From Aquabacterium sp. OR-4 (GTDB lineage Bacteria; Pseudomonadota; Gammaproteobacteria; Burkholderiales; Burkholderiaceae_C): a DNA stretch of 64,000 nt. The notes under the pieces are model-generated. The model was not told where the DNA came from, searched no databases, and was given only the letters and a program-made list of their open reading frames with translations. The stretch lies in the NCBI RefSeq assembly GCF_025290835.2, contig NZ_JAOCQD020000002.1, forward strand, positions 248,001 through 312,000, given 5' to 3'. How positions within the stretch are numbered: position 1 is the first letter of the stretch; the number at the start of each line of letters is the position of its first letter. A program made the position numbers and the translations under genes. Of the stretch, positions 17,269 through 26,400 are shown piece after piece.

Positions 17269-19521
17269 TCAGGTGCGGCTGCGGGCGCCCGAGCGCACGG
17301 CTTCGAGCCGCGTGGTGGTGCCGTGCATGATCCAGGGCGCATTGCCCGGCAGCACGGTCTGCTGCAGCCACACTTCGAGGTCGTCGGGCGCGATCGGGCG
17401 GCTGAACAAAAAGCCCTGCATCACGCCGCAGCCCAGGCGCAGCAGCTCTTCCATCTGGCGCAGGTTCTCCACGCCCTCGGCCACCACGCGCAGGCCCAGC
17501 GAACGCGCCAGCGCGATGATGGCGTTGACCACCGCCGAGCTCTGCGGCGTGATGCCCAGGTTGCGCACGAAGCTGCGGTCGATCTTGAGCTCCGAGATCG
17601 GCAGCGTGGTCAGCGAGGCCAGGTTGGAGTAGTCGGTGCCGAAGTCGTCTATCGCGATCTCGACACCGATCTCGTTGAGCCGGTGCAAGAAGGGGATGAC
17701 GTTCTCGGAATCCTTCTTCAGGCTGTTCTCGGTGATCTCGACCTGGATCACGCGGTGCGGCATGCCATTGGCCATCACCGCCTGGTGCAGGTGCTCGACC
17801 AGGTCGCTGCGACTGAACACGCGGCTGGGCAGGTTGACGGCGATCGAGTCCTCGAAGCCGAAATGCTCGGACCAGATGCGCGCCTGGCGCGCCGCCTCGC
17901 GCAGCGCCCATTCGGACATCGGCACGATCAGGCCGGTTTCTTCGGCCAGCGGAATGAAATCGTTGGGCGGCACCAGCGCATGGCCGCGCTGCCAGCGCAT
18001 CAGCGCCTCCACGCCCACCATGCGCGCCGATCGCACATCGACCTTGGGCTGGTAGTGCAGCACCAGCTCGCCGCGCTCGATGGCCTTGTGCAGCGCGCTT
18101 TCAAGCTCGAGCTTCTCGCGGCCGCGGCCGGCCAGCATCGGGCTGTAGACCGCGGTGGCGTCGCGGCCCGAGTTCTTCACCGAGTACATCGCCACGTCGG
18201 CATTGCGCAGCAGGTCGGCCACGCCCTGGCCGTCGCGCGGGAAGATGGCGATGCCCACGCTGCAGGTGACGAAACATTCCTGCCCGCCAACAAAGATCGG
18301 CTCGCGCATGGATTCGAGGATGCGGTCGGCCACGCGGCGCGCGTCGGCCTCGTCGCCCACCTCGGGCAGCAGCGCGATGAACTCGTCGCCGCCCAGCCGG
18401 CCCACCGCCTCGAGCGTGCGGTGCGAGCGCGCGCCGGCGCTTTCGATGCGGTCTTCCATCACCTGGTCGCTGTGGCGCACGCAGCCGCGCAGGCGGCGCG
18501 ACACCTCGACCAGCAGCTCGTCGCCAGCGGCATGGCCCAGGGTGTCGTTGATGACCTTGAAGCGGTCGAGATCGATCAGCAGCAGCGCGGCCGGGTGGCC
18601 GTAGCGGCGCGCCCAGTCGAGCGCGCGCTCGGTGCGCCAGATCAGCTGGCGGCGGTTGGGCAGGCCGGTCAGTGCGTCGAAGTTGGCCAGGTGGCGGATG
18701 CGGTCTTCGGCCACGCGGCGGTCGGTCACGTCCTGCACGATGCCGGTGTAGCCGATGGTGTGGCCAAGCTCGTTGTACTCGGGCTCGGCCTCGATGTGCA
18801 CGATGCGGCGCAGGAAGGTGTCGCGGTGGTAGACCGGCACGTCGATGGCCAGCACGGTGCTTTGTGCGGCCACGTCGCCCAGCACGCGCAGCACGCCGCG
18901 GCGCTCGGGGTGCGGCACCATGCGGATCAGGCCGCGCAGCGAGATCGGCTCGTCGGGCGCCAGCCCGAAGACGCGCGCCGCCTCGGGTGCCAGCGCCAGC
19001 ACGCCGGCCTGGCCATCGCCCACCGGCAGGCGCCAGTCGAAGCTGCCCATGCGGGCCAGGTCTTGCGCGCGGGCCAGCTTGGCCTTGCTGCGCTCGAGCT
19101 CGAGCCGGATGCGCGCCGAGCGCAGCAGGTAGCGCAAGCGGCCCGACAGCAGGCTCCACTGCGTGCTCTTGACGAAGAAGTCGGTGGCGCCCACCCGGTA
19201 GGCGCGGGTGATCGAGGCCTCGTCGTCCAGGCCGGTGAGCATCAGCACCGGCAGGTTCTCGCAGCCGGGCTTGTGGCGCAGCTCCTGGCAGGTGTCGAAG
19301 CCGTCGCGGCCGGGCATCAGCGCGTCGAGCACGATGATGTCGGGCGTCCAGCGGGCCAGCATCTCGAGGGCCTGCTCGCCGCTGGAGACCTCGGTGATCT
19401 CGAAACCACGCTCGCGCAGGGCCACCGCGGTGAGCAGCAGGGTGACTTCGTCGTCGTCGACGAGCAGCACCTTGGGGCGTTCGGTCGAATCGTCAGTGTC
19501 GAAGGCGTGCGGGAGGGCCAT
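17269..19521 (-). CDS. Response regulator with PAS, GGDEF and EAL domains
   Basis: A 750-residue c-di-GMP turnover protein. The N-terminal receiver domain has DDD at 22-24 and phosphoacceptor D66 (IVLDALMPG). A PAS domain follows, then GGDEF with intact RLGGDEF and EAL with VEALMRW, EITEN, DDFGTDYSN, KIDRSFV and EGVE. Both catalytic domains keep their key residues, so the protein may make and degrade c-di-GMP depending on phosphorylation. The GGDEF domain has an insertion (QVMEDRIESAGARSHRTLEA) between its first half and GGDEF. The upstream Hpt protein gene, 12 nt away, is the likely phosphodonor. Confidence 0.92.
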   Translation of the reverse strand: MALPHAFDTDDSTERPKVLLVDDDEVTLLLTAVALRERGFEITEVSSGEQALEMLARWTPDIIVLDALMPGRDGFDTCQELRHKPGCENLPVLMLTGLDDEASITRAYRVGATDFFVKSTQWSLLSGRLRYLLRSARIRLELERSKAKLARAQDLARMGSFDWRLPVGDGQAGVLALAPEAARVFGLAPDEPISLRGLIRMVPHPERRGVLRVLGDVAAQSTVLAIDVPVYHRDTFLRRIVHIEAEPEYNELGHTIGYTGIVQDVTDRRVAEDRIRHLANFDALTGLPNRRQLIWRTERALDWARRYGHPAALLLIDLDRFKVINDTLGHAAGDELLVEVSRRLRGCVRHSDQVMEDRIESAGARSHRTLEAVGRLGGDEFIALLPEVGDEADARRVADRILESMREPIFVGGQECFVTCSVGIAIFPRDGQGVADLLRNADVAMYSVKNSGRDATAVYSPMLAGRGREKLELESALHKAIERGELVLHYQPKVDVRSARMVGVEALMRWQRGHALVPPNDFIPLAEETGLIVPMSEWALREAARQARIWSEHFGFEDSIAVNLPSRVFSRSDLVEHLHQAVMANGMPHRVIQVEITENSLKKDSENVIPFLHRLNEIGVEIAIDDFGTDYSNLASLTTLPISELKIDRSFVRNLGITPQSSAVVNAIIALARSLGLRVVAEGVENLRQMEELLRLGCGVMQGFLFSRPIAPDDLEVWLQQTVLPGNAPWIMHGTTTRLEAVRSGARSRT

Positions 19522-19533
19522 CAGACCTGAATC

Positions 19534-19986
19534 CTACCTGTGCTGGGTCAGCAAGTGTTGCACGGCCGCATCGACTCGCACCGCCTCGACCTCGAGCCGG
19601 TCGAGCACCGTGCCCACGTCGTGACTTTGTCCATCCCTGATGGCCTGCTCGGCCTCGGCGCACAGCACCGACAGGCGCAGCGCGCCGATGCTGGCCGACG
19701 AGGACTTGAGCGTGTGCACCGCCAGCCGGGTGATGGCGGCGTCGCCCGCGGCGCGCGCCGCCACGATCTGGCCGCGCAGGCGCGCCAGCGATTCGCTGTA
19801 GGCGGTGAGCACCCGCGCCATCAGGCGGTTGGCGCCGCTGGGGTCGAGCTGGTGCAGCTGGGCCAGCGTGCGCGCATCCAGCGGACCGCCGGCCGCATCG
19901 GCCGCAGCATCGGCGGTGGCTGCGGCGCTGGAGGTGGGGTCGGTTGGATCGTGGCTCATCGGGGGCGGAGTGTCGGGTTTCAGCAT
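19534..19986 (-). CDS. Histidine phosphotransfer (Hpt) domain protein
   Basis: A 150-residue protein whose C-terminal 110 residues form a four-helix Hpt domain with the phosphoacceptor H91 in VHTLKSSSASIGA. The N-terminal 35 residues are Ala/Thr/Pro-rich and probably unstructured. The ATG at 19986 has GAAGG 4 nt upstream, better than the internal ATG at 19959. It ends 12 nt before the REC-PAS-GGDEF-EAL gene and probably relays phosphate to it. The divergent histidine kinase at 20181 is a candidate phosphate source. Confidence 0.88.
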   Translation of the reverse strand: MLKPDTPPPMSHDPTDPTSSAAATADAAADAAGGPLDARTLAQLHQLDPSGANRLMARVLTAYSESLARLRGQIVAARAAGDAAITRLAVHTLKSSSASIGALRLSVLCAEAEQAIRDGQSHDVGTVLDRLEVEAVRVDAAVQHLLTQHR

Positions 19987-20166
19987 GCGGCCTTCGCAAC
20001 AACCCCGATTCCGCCCGCCGGATGGGCTGAGCATGACTTGCGCGCCGGGTCGCGTCAATCGCCGGCAGGACGGGCGCCTTGCACGCGCTGCCAGTGACCG
20101 CGCGACGGCCGCGCGCACCGGCTGCAAGGGCCGGCTGCAAGGGCCGGCCGGGCCACCGGGCGTCCG

Positions 20167-20172
20167 TACAAT
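20167..20172 (+). promoter_or_regulatory. -10 box TACAAT giving a nearly leaderless mRNA
   Basis: TACAAT lies 8 nt before the ATG at 20181. A start point 7 nt after the hexamer would leave a 5' leader of about 2 nt, and no Shine-Dalgarno sequence is present. The -35 region is not recognisable. Confidence 0.5.
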
Positions 20173-20180
20173 GCCGCCGC

Positions 20181-21905
20181 ATGTCGCGCGACCACCCAGC
20201 CGGTGAACCACCGCCCGGTGCGACGCCGACACCCTCGGCGTCGTACGCGCTGCCCATGCTGCCGCTGGCCCTGCTGGCCTGTGGCCTGGTGGCGGCGCTG
20301 CTGGGCAGCCAGCAACTGCTGCCCGGCTGGCTGGGCGCGCTGGCCCTGCTGCTCAGCACGGCGGGCGCCTTGTTCAGCGGCGCCTGCTGGGGCCACCAGC
20401 GCCAGCTCGAGCGGCTGCGCGAAAGCCGGCTGCACCTGCAGCTGCTGGGCCAGCTGCTTGAGCAGTGGCAATGGCAGACCGATGCCGAGCACCGCCTGGT
20501 GCGCCTGCAACCGCCGCAGGGCGCACCGGCCTCGGCCTGGATGCAGGGCGCCTTCAGCGGCGAGCTGCTGTGGCAGCGCTTCGATGACCCCGACCACAGC
20601 CTGCAGCCGCGCCTGCAGGCCCACGCCCCCTTGCATGAGCTGCGGGTGTGGCAGTCGGGCGGCGCGCCCGGCGAGCCGGGCCGCGGCTGGCGGCTGCGCG
20701 GCCTGCCACGCTTTGACGGCCGCGGCCGCTTCACCGGCTACCTGGGTGTGGCCGAGCCCACCGAAGCGGCCGATGCCGCTGCAGCGTCGCGCCAGGCGCT
20801 CGACAGCCTGCTGCGCGACGGCCCCGGCGCCTTCTGGCTGCTGCGCCAGCGCAGCGGCGCGGGCCCGGCACCCGACCCCACGGCGCCCGACCCCCAGGCG
20901 CCCGATGCAGCCGCCCTGCCCGCCGCCGACGCCTGGCAGCTGGTGCAGGCCAGCCCCGAAGCCTGGGCCCTGATGCGCCTGCCCGGCCCGGCCACGGCGC
21001 CAACGGCTGCGCCCGCGCTGGGCTGGCAGGGCCTGCTGCTGCAACTGCCCGAGGCCATGCGCGAGCGCGTGCTGGCGCTGGCACCCGGTGACTCGGCCAC
21101 GGTGGACGGCTGGGTGCTGCGCCTGATCGAGCACCGGCCCGGCCCGGCCCAGGGCAGCGACACCGGCATGCCGGCGCGCCGCCTGCTGTGCGCCAGCCGC
21201 GCCAACGACGGCAGCGACCTCGCGCAGCAGGCGCTGGCGGCCGAGCATGCGGCCTTCAGCTACTCGATCTCGCACGACCTGCGCGCGCCGATCCGGGTGG
21301 TCGAGGGCTTCGGCCGCATCCTCAAGGAAGACTACGGCAGCGCGATCGACCGCATCGGCAACGACCATCTCGATCGCGTGATGGCCGCCGCAGCGCGCAT
21401 GAACCACATGATCGACGCGCTGCTGGCCTTGTCGAAGCTGTCGACCCAACCGCTGGCACGCCAGCCGGTGAACCTGTCGCAGCTGGCCGGTTTTGTGGCC
21501 GACGAGCTGCATCGGGCCCAGCCCGAACGCCAGGTGCTGGTGAGCGTGGCCCCCGGCCTGCAGTGCAGTGGCGACCCCACGCTGCTGCGCATGGCGCTGG
21601 AGAACCTGCTGGGCAATGCCTGGAAGTACAGCGCCAAGGTGGCTCAGGCCGAGATCGTGTTCGAGCGGCTGCAGCAAGGCGGCCGTGCCGTGTACGTGGT
21701 GCGCGACAACGGCGCCGGTTTCGACATGCGTTTTGCCGACCGCCTGTTCGGCGTGTTCCAGCGCCTGCACAGCGCCAGCGACTTTGCCGGCCACGGCGTG
21801 GGCCTGGCTTCGGTGCGGCGCATCGTGCGCCGACACGGCGGCGAGATCTGGGCCGAGTCCGAGGTCGGGCAAGGGGCGCGGTTCTTCTTCACGTTGAAGG
21901 ACTGA
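20181..21905 (+). CDS. Membrane sensor histidine kinase
   Basis: A 574-residue kinase. Two hydrophobic segments near residues 25-45 (LPLALLACGLVAALLGSQQL) and 50-70 anchor it. The middle contains two weakly conserved PAS-like regions rich in Pro and Ala. The kinase core has H365 in SYSISHDLRAPIRVVEGF, of the type found next to bacteriophytochrome-like kinases, then N-box NLLGNAWKYS, G1 DNGAGFDM, F-box FGVFQRL and G2 GHGVGLASV. It is complete and should be active. It has no receiver of its own. It is divergent from the Hpt/REC-PAS-GGDEF-EAL pair, a plausible downstream pathway. It has no Shine-Dalgarno sequence; the start is set by the adjacent -10 box. Confidence 0.88.
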   Translation: MSRDHPAGEPPPGATPTPSASYALPMLPLALLACGLVAALLGSQQLLPGWLGALALLLSTAGALFSGACWGHQRQLERLRESRLHLQLLGQLLEQWQWQTDAEHRLVRLQPPQGAPASAWMQGAFSGELLWQRFDDPDHSLQPRLQAHAPLHELRVWQSGGAPGEPGRGWRLRGLPRFDGRGRFTGYLGVAEPTEAADAAAASRQALDSLLRDGPGAFWLLRQRSGAGPAPDPTAPDPQAPDAAALPAADAWQLVQASPEAWALMRLPGPATAPTAAPALGWQGLLLQLPEAMRERVLALAPGDSATVDGWVLRLIEHRPGPAQGSDTGMPARRLLCASRANDGSDLAQQALAAEHAAFSYSISHDLRAPIRVVEGFGRILKEDYGSAIDRIGNDHLDRVMAAAARMNHMIDALLALSKLSTQPLARQPVNLSQLAGFVADELHRAQPERQVLVSVAPGLQCSGDPTLLRMALENLLGNAWKYSAKVAQAEIVFERLQQGGRAVYVVRDNGAGFDMRFADRLFGVFQRLHSASDFAGHGVGLASVRRIVRRHGGEIWAESEVGQGARFFFTLKD

Positions 21906-21976
21906 CGCGGGGCGGGCTTGGCGGGCCGGGTGGCGTGGCCGGCTGGTTTTCCGACACCGCACTGCTGCTTTGCAGT

Positions 21977-22016
21977 CATCGAGGCGGGCGCCTCGCCCGC
22001 CCGGCGGGCTCGAACA
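21977..22016 (+). repeat. Left arm of a 40-nt inverted repeat
   Basis: Begins CATCGAGGCGGGCGCCTCGC and ends GGCTCGAACA. It matches the reverse complement of 22284-22323 with one mismatch in 40 nt. Inside it GAGGCGGGCGCCTC is itself nearly palindromic. Outside it, TTCCGACACC plus a small hairpin (ACTGC...GCAGT) is mirrored at the other arm. Confidence 0.85.
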
Positions 22017-22283
22017 GGCTGCCGACAAACGGCTTTGTTGACGATGCATGGCCGCCGATGGCATGGCCTTTCATCAGCGAAGACTCTGGCAGCTCGAGGC
22101 AAGTGGGCGGGTCACGCCACTGACAAAGCACAGGGCCACGAACAAGAGCGCAGGGCTGAGGCTGAGGATCAGGCCCTGGCTGTCACTGTCACTGCCCAAG
22201 ACCTACCCACCCCACCCTGCGCCCGCAAGTCTTGACCGGGGGCCCGCGTGCGTGGAGCGGCTACACCTGCATCCGGCTGGCTA

Positions 22284-22323
22284 TGTTCGAGCCCGCGGGG
22301 CGGGCGAGGCGCCCGCCTCGATG
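22284..22323 (-). repeat. Right arm of the 40-nt inverted repeat
   Basis: Begins TGTTCGAGCCCGC and ends GCCTCGATG. It pairs with 21977-22016 at 39 of 40 positions across a 267-nt spacer that has no gene. The flank (CACCGAGCAAGATGCTCGGTG, then GTGTCGGAA) contains another hairpin and the mirrored outer motif. Confidence 0.85.
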
Positions 22324-22374
22324 CACCGAGCAAGATGCTCGGTGGTGTCGGAAAGTTGGGATGCGCTTTCTTTG

Positions 22375-22404
22375 CCTACTTTCTTTTCGCAAAAAGAAAG
22401 TAGG
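22375..22404. repeat. Strong hairpin CCTACTTTCTTTT / AAAAGAAAGTAGG
   Basis: A perfect 13-bp stem with loop CGCA. It could act as a terminator on the plus strand, although the bases after the stem (TCGCCC) are not a U-tract. The same hairpin followed by CGCCCGCCGGGGCG is familiar from intergenic repeats in many Burkholderiales, where it gives rise to spurious small proteins with SFRKKKVGRPPGRTPG. I treat it as a repeat rather than a gene. Confidence 0.7.
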
Positions 22405-22533
22405 TCGCCCGCCGGGGCGAACACCCGGCGCGGTGCCACAGGCAGCCAAAGACGACATCAACAGCCACCCGCAAACCAGCAAACCAGCAAACCAGCAAGC
22501 GAGCAAGCCGACAGCCACCGCGCCCAGACGCCG

Positions 22534-23325
22534 CTAGCCCTGCCCCCGCGCCAGCAACTCCACCGCATCCACCAGCCGCTCGGCCTGTTCGGCCAAAGAG
22601 CGCCGCTCCTCACCCGCCAGGCGTTGCAGCCGCTCGAGGGCCTGGTGGCGCTGCAGCGAGTAGCGGTGCATCAGCACACCCACGGCCACGGGCACGGGAT
22701 CGAGCGGCGCACCGCGCGGCGCATGGGCCACGGCGGTATGCGCCACGGCGGTATGCGCCACGGCGGCATGGGCCACCGCAGCTGCGGCCATGCTGGCTGC
22801 AGCCTGAGCCGGCACCACCGGGGCACTGGGCGAGGAGGAGGGAGAAGGAGAGGCCGCAGCCAGGCCCGGCTGCGCCGGGGCCACGGCCGCCACCGGCGCC
22901 GCCACATCGCCGCGCCGGTGCGGCAGGTTGGCAAAGGCGGCTTCCACGGTGGGCAGGATCTGGCCGATGTCCAGCGGCTTGACCAGGTAGGCCACCGCGC
23001 CCAGCGCCGTGACCTGCTGCACCGTCTCCTCGTCGGCAAAGGCCGACAAGAACATGAACGGCGTGTGCAGGTACTCGCGCAGGTAGGCGGCCACGTCGAA
23101 GCCGCTCTTGCCTTCCATGCGGATGTCCAGCAGCGCCAGCTCGGGCCGGTGCTGGCGGGCCAGCAGGATGGCGTCGTCGCCGTTGTCGGCGTCGATCACC
23201 TCGTAGCCGGCCTGGGCCAGGCCATGGGTCACGGTGGCCAGCACCAGCCGGTCGTCGTCGACGACCAGGATGCGGCCCTTGTGCGTTGCACTCGAGGAGA
23301 TGCCATTGCTGCCGGCTTCGGCCAT
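22534..23325 (-). CDS. Response regulator with ANTAR RNA-binding domain
   Basis: A 263-residue protein with a receiver domain at 17-130 (DDD at 23-25, phosphoacceptor D67 in LALLDIRM, K in YLVKPL), a long Ala/Pro/Ser linker and a C-terminal ANTAR-type helical domain (AVGVLMHRYSLQRHQALERL). ANTAR proteins bind twin hairpins in mRNA leaders and prevent termination. The linker carries VAHAAVAHTAVAHTAVAHA, from a 15-bp tandem DNA repeat. GGAAG precedes the ATG by 8 nt. It lies 146 nt downstream of the eight-PAS HisKA_2 kinase; that pairing (HisKA_2 kinase plus ANTAR regulator) is known from other proteobacteria. No target leader was found in this window. Confidence 0.85.
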   Translation of the reverse strand: MAEAGSNGISSSATHKGRILVVDDDRLVLATVTHGLAQAGYEVIDADNGDDAILLARQHRPELALLDIRMEGKSGFDVAAYLREYLHTPFMFLSAFADEETVQQVTALGAVAYLVKPLDIGQILPTVEAAFANLPHRRGDVAAPVAAVAPAQPGLAAASPSPSSSPSAPVVPAQAAASMAAAAVAHAAVAHTAVAHTAVAHAPRGAPLDPVPVAVGVLMHRYSLQRHQALERLQRLAGEERRSLAEQAERLVDAVELLARGQG

Positions 23326-23471
23326 TGCTGGACTTCCATCTGGCGCCTTGCCCGCGGCGCCTTGTGCCCCATTGTCGCAAACGGGGCGGCACCCGGCCCG
23401 AGCCCGCCCGCCCAGCCGGCAAAACCAGGGCCGGCGGGCCTTCGCGACGCTTGCCGTCGCGTGAACTGGCC

Positions 23472-26400
23472 TTAGATCGGCTCGAGCAGATAGATGCTCG
23501 GCGGCACCAGCACCACCTTGGCCTCGACCTCCACGCCGGCCTGGCTGAGCGTGAGCGTGGCGCTGCGGCGTGGCAGCAGCGCGCGCACCAGGCCCAGGCC
23601 CGACACGCCCGGCGGCACCTGGGCCAGGCTGAAGCCCTCGCGCAGCTGGCCTGGGCTGTAGATGGCGATGGCCAGGCGGGCCTCGTCGCAGGTGAGCACG
23701 CAGCGGATCTCGCCGGCCGTGCCGTGCTTGACCGCGTTGGTGAGCAGTTCGTTGACCGTCAGTGCAATCGGGATCGATTCGGCCTCGGGCAGCGCAAAGC
23801 GGTGCGGCGGTGTGCCGGCCACCACCACGCCGATGGCGCGGCCGAAGGTGCGCTGCACGCTGGCGGTCACCGCCTCCAGCAGCGGCTTGATGCGCAGCGG
23901 CCCCGACGCCCCCACCTGCAGGCCGTGCACCTGCGCAATGGCCTGCACCTGGCCCACCGCCTCGCCGATCAGGTCAGCCACCTCGGGGCGGCGCGCGGCG
24001 GTCTGCTGCAGCAGGCCGGCCACGCCCTGCAGGTTGTTCTTGATGCGGTGGTGCACTTCCTTGACCAGCATCTCGCGCTGCGCGATGGCAGCCTCGAAAC
24101 GCGCCTGCTCGGCTGCGCGCTGCTCGGTCACGTCACTGGCCACCAGCAGCAGCTGGGCCTCGGCCGCGCCGCCGCCGCCGGGCGCGCCCAGCGAGACGAT
24201 GCGCATGTCCCACACCCGCGTCTCGCCCTCGCCATCGGCGCGCGAGGGCCGCGGCCATTCGCGGCGCAGGCCGTCGGGGCCGCCCTGCAGCGCATGGGCC
24301 AGGTCGGCATGCAGGGCGGTCGCGTCGGCGCTGGCAAACCAGCGCTCGGGCGGCTGGCCCAGCACCGCCTCGACCGGGCGGCCGAAGAACATCGCCGCCA
24401 TCTGGTTCAGCCGCAGCACGCGGCCGCTGCCGGCCTCGAACAGCGCGATGGCCAGCGGCGCGGTCTCGATGATGCGCTGCAGGCTGGCCTGGGCCTGGGC
24501 GATCGACACCTCGGCCTGGCGCCGGCGCTCGATGTCGAGCAGCGCAAAGGTGATCTGGCTGCCCGGGCCCAGGCTGGTGCTGCGGCTGCCCTCGCGGCCG
24601 GTGACCACCGCATTGCCCACCACCCAGAACTCGCGCCCGTCGCGGCCGCGCAGCTTGCATTCGAAGGTTTCGGCCTGGCCATCGGCCAGCGCCTGCAGGT
24701 AGTGGGTGGCGCGCAGCGGGTGGTCGGGCTCGGCGGTGGCCACGATGGCGATCGGCTCGCCGACAAAATCGGCCAGCTCGCCGCCGAACATGCGCCGCGC
24801 CGAGCGGTTCATCCACTCGATGCCGCCACCGTCGCCCACGGTGACGATGCCGACCAGCACCGAGTCGAGGATGGCCCGCGTGCGCTCGGCCTGCAGCTGC
24901 ACCGCCTCGCGTGCACGGCGGCGCTCGTCCACATCCACGTACGAGCAGATCAGCCCGGCCTCGGGGTCGGCCTCGTCGACCCGGCGCTTGCTCACCTGCA
25001 CCCACAGCAGCCGGCCGTCGCGGCGGCGCAGCCGGCGCTCGCCGCGCCACAGGCCGGCGGCCTGCAGCGCCTGGCGCTGCTCGTCGGCCAGGCGGCTCTG
25101 GCTGTCGGCATCCTCGAACAACACCGCCAGTGGCAACTGCTCGAGCTCGTGCACGGTGTAGCCGGTGAGTTCGGCCAGCGCCTCGTTGGCGCGCTCGATG
25201 CGGTCATGGCGCAGGTAGGCCACGCCCACGTCGGACAGGCTGAACATCAGCGCCCGCTCGCGCGCCAGCGCCTCCAGCTCGGCCTGCTGGGCCTTCAGCC
25301 GGGTGACATCGGTCAGCACCAGCACCAGCTCGGGCTCGCCGGCCGCTGTCTCGGCCAGCGCGCGGCTCACCGACAGCGCCAGCCACACCGGCGCCGCGCC
25401 CGGCAGCGCCGACGGCTGGCGCATCTCGATCTCCTGGCGGGCCTCGCCGTCGAGCGCGCGGCGCAGGGCCTGGCGGGCCTCGGGCTGCTCGGCCAGCAGC
25501 TCGGGCAGGCGGCTGCCCGCGGCCTGGCCGGCGGCCAGGCCCAGCATGGCCTCGAAGCGGTGGTTGCAGCGCACCAGCTGCTCGCCGCGCAGGTAGGCGA
25601 TGCCGGCGCTGGTGCCTTCGAGAATGGTCGACAGCTCGCGCAGCAGCTGCTGGCTGCGCTGGTGCGCCTCTTCCTGCTCGGTGACGTCGAGCGTCACCAC
25701 GCTCAGCGCGGTGCGGCCGCCGGTGAGCTCGCCCGGCTCCACCCGGGTGAGCAGCCAGCGCAGGCTGGCATCGGGCATCTGCACGGCGTAGCGCACCTGG
25801 GCCCGCTGGCCTTCGCGCAGCGCGCGCTGCAGGCGCTCGAAGGCCTCGCGCGAGGCCGGCGCCACCTGCTCGCGGCCGATCGACTGCAGCCCGGCCGGCA
25901 GGCCGGACACCGGCGCCGCGCCGTGCTGGGGCGCGGCCGGGCTGGCTGCACCACTGGCCGCGCCACCGGCGGCAACCCCGGCCCCACCATCGGAAGAACC
26001 ACCGCCCAGACCGCCGGCCGCCCCGGCACCGGCCATGCCGGCGCCTGCCGCGCCCGCCAGCACCGGCCCGCCGCCGCGCGCCGGCCGGCTCTTGAGCCAG
26101 CCGCGCGAGGCCTCGTAGGTGGCCACGCCGACGCCGGCGGTGTCCATCAGCGCGCCGATCTCGAGCTGGGCCAGGTCGTGCTCGTCTTCGAGGCTGCGGT
26201 CTTCCACCACGGCCATCACGCGCAGCCGCCCCTGCTCGTTGCGGAAGGCGCGCAGCCGGGCCCGCAGCCGCTGGCGCCGGCCCTCGGGCGCGCCAGGGCC
26301 CGGCGGCAGCCTGACGGTGGACATCACCTCCAGCGGCGGCGCATCGGGGCGCAGCTCGGGGTGCGGGCGGTCGCCCTCCCAGGCCAGCAGCTGGGTCAGG

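Larger units (their letters stand above)
21906..22533. other. 628-nt non-coding stretch carrying a repeat element
   Basis: No gene with credible composition was found here. The stretch holds two 40-nt inverted arms (21977-22016 and 22284-22323) that extend further as weaker similarity, including TTCCGACACC at the outer ends, and a strong hairpin at 22375-22404 followed by CGCCCGCCGGGGCGAACACC. It has the look of a degenerate multi-copy intergenic repeat of Burkholderiales. The end near 22475-22515 contains a short direct repeat of AACCAGCAA units. Confidence 0.65.

Noticed and set aside
22232..22537. Small protein with SFRKKKVGRPPGRTPG
   Set aside because: The reading frame lies on the hairpin repeat element, has no ribosome site and resembles a known type of spurious protein from Burkholderiales repeats.
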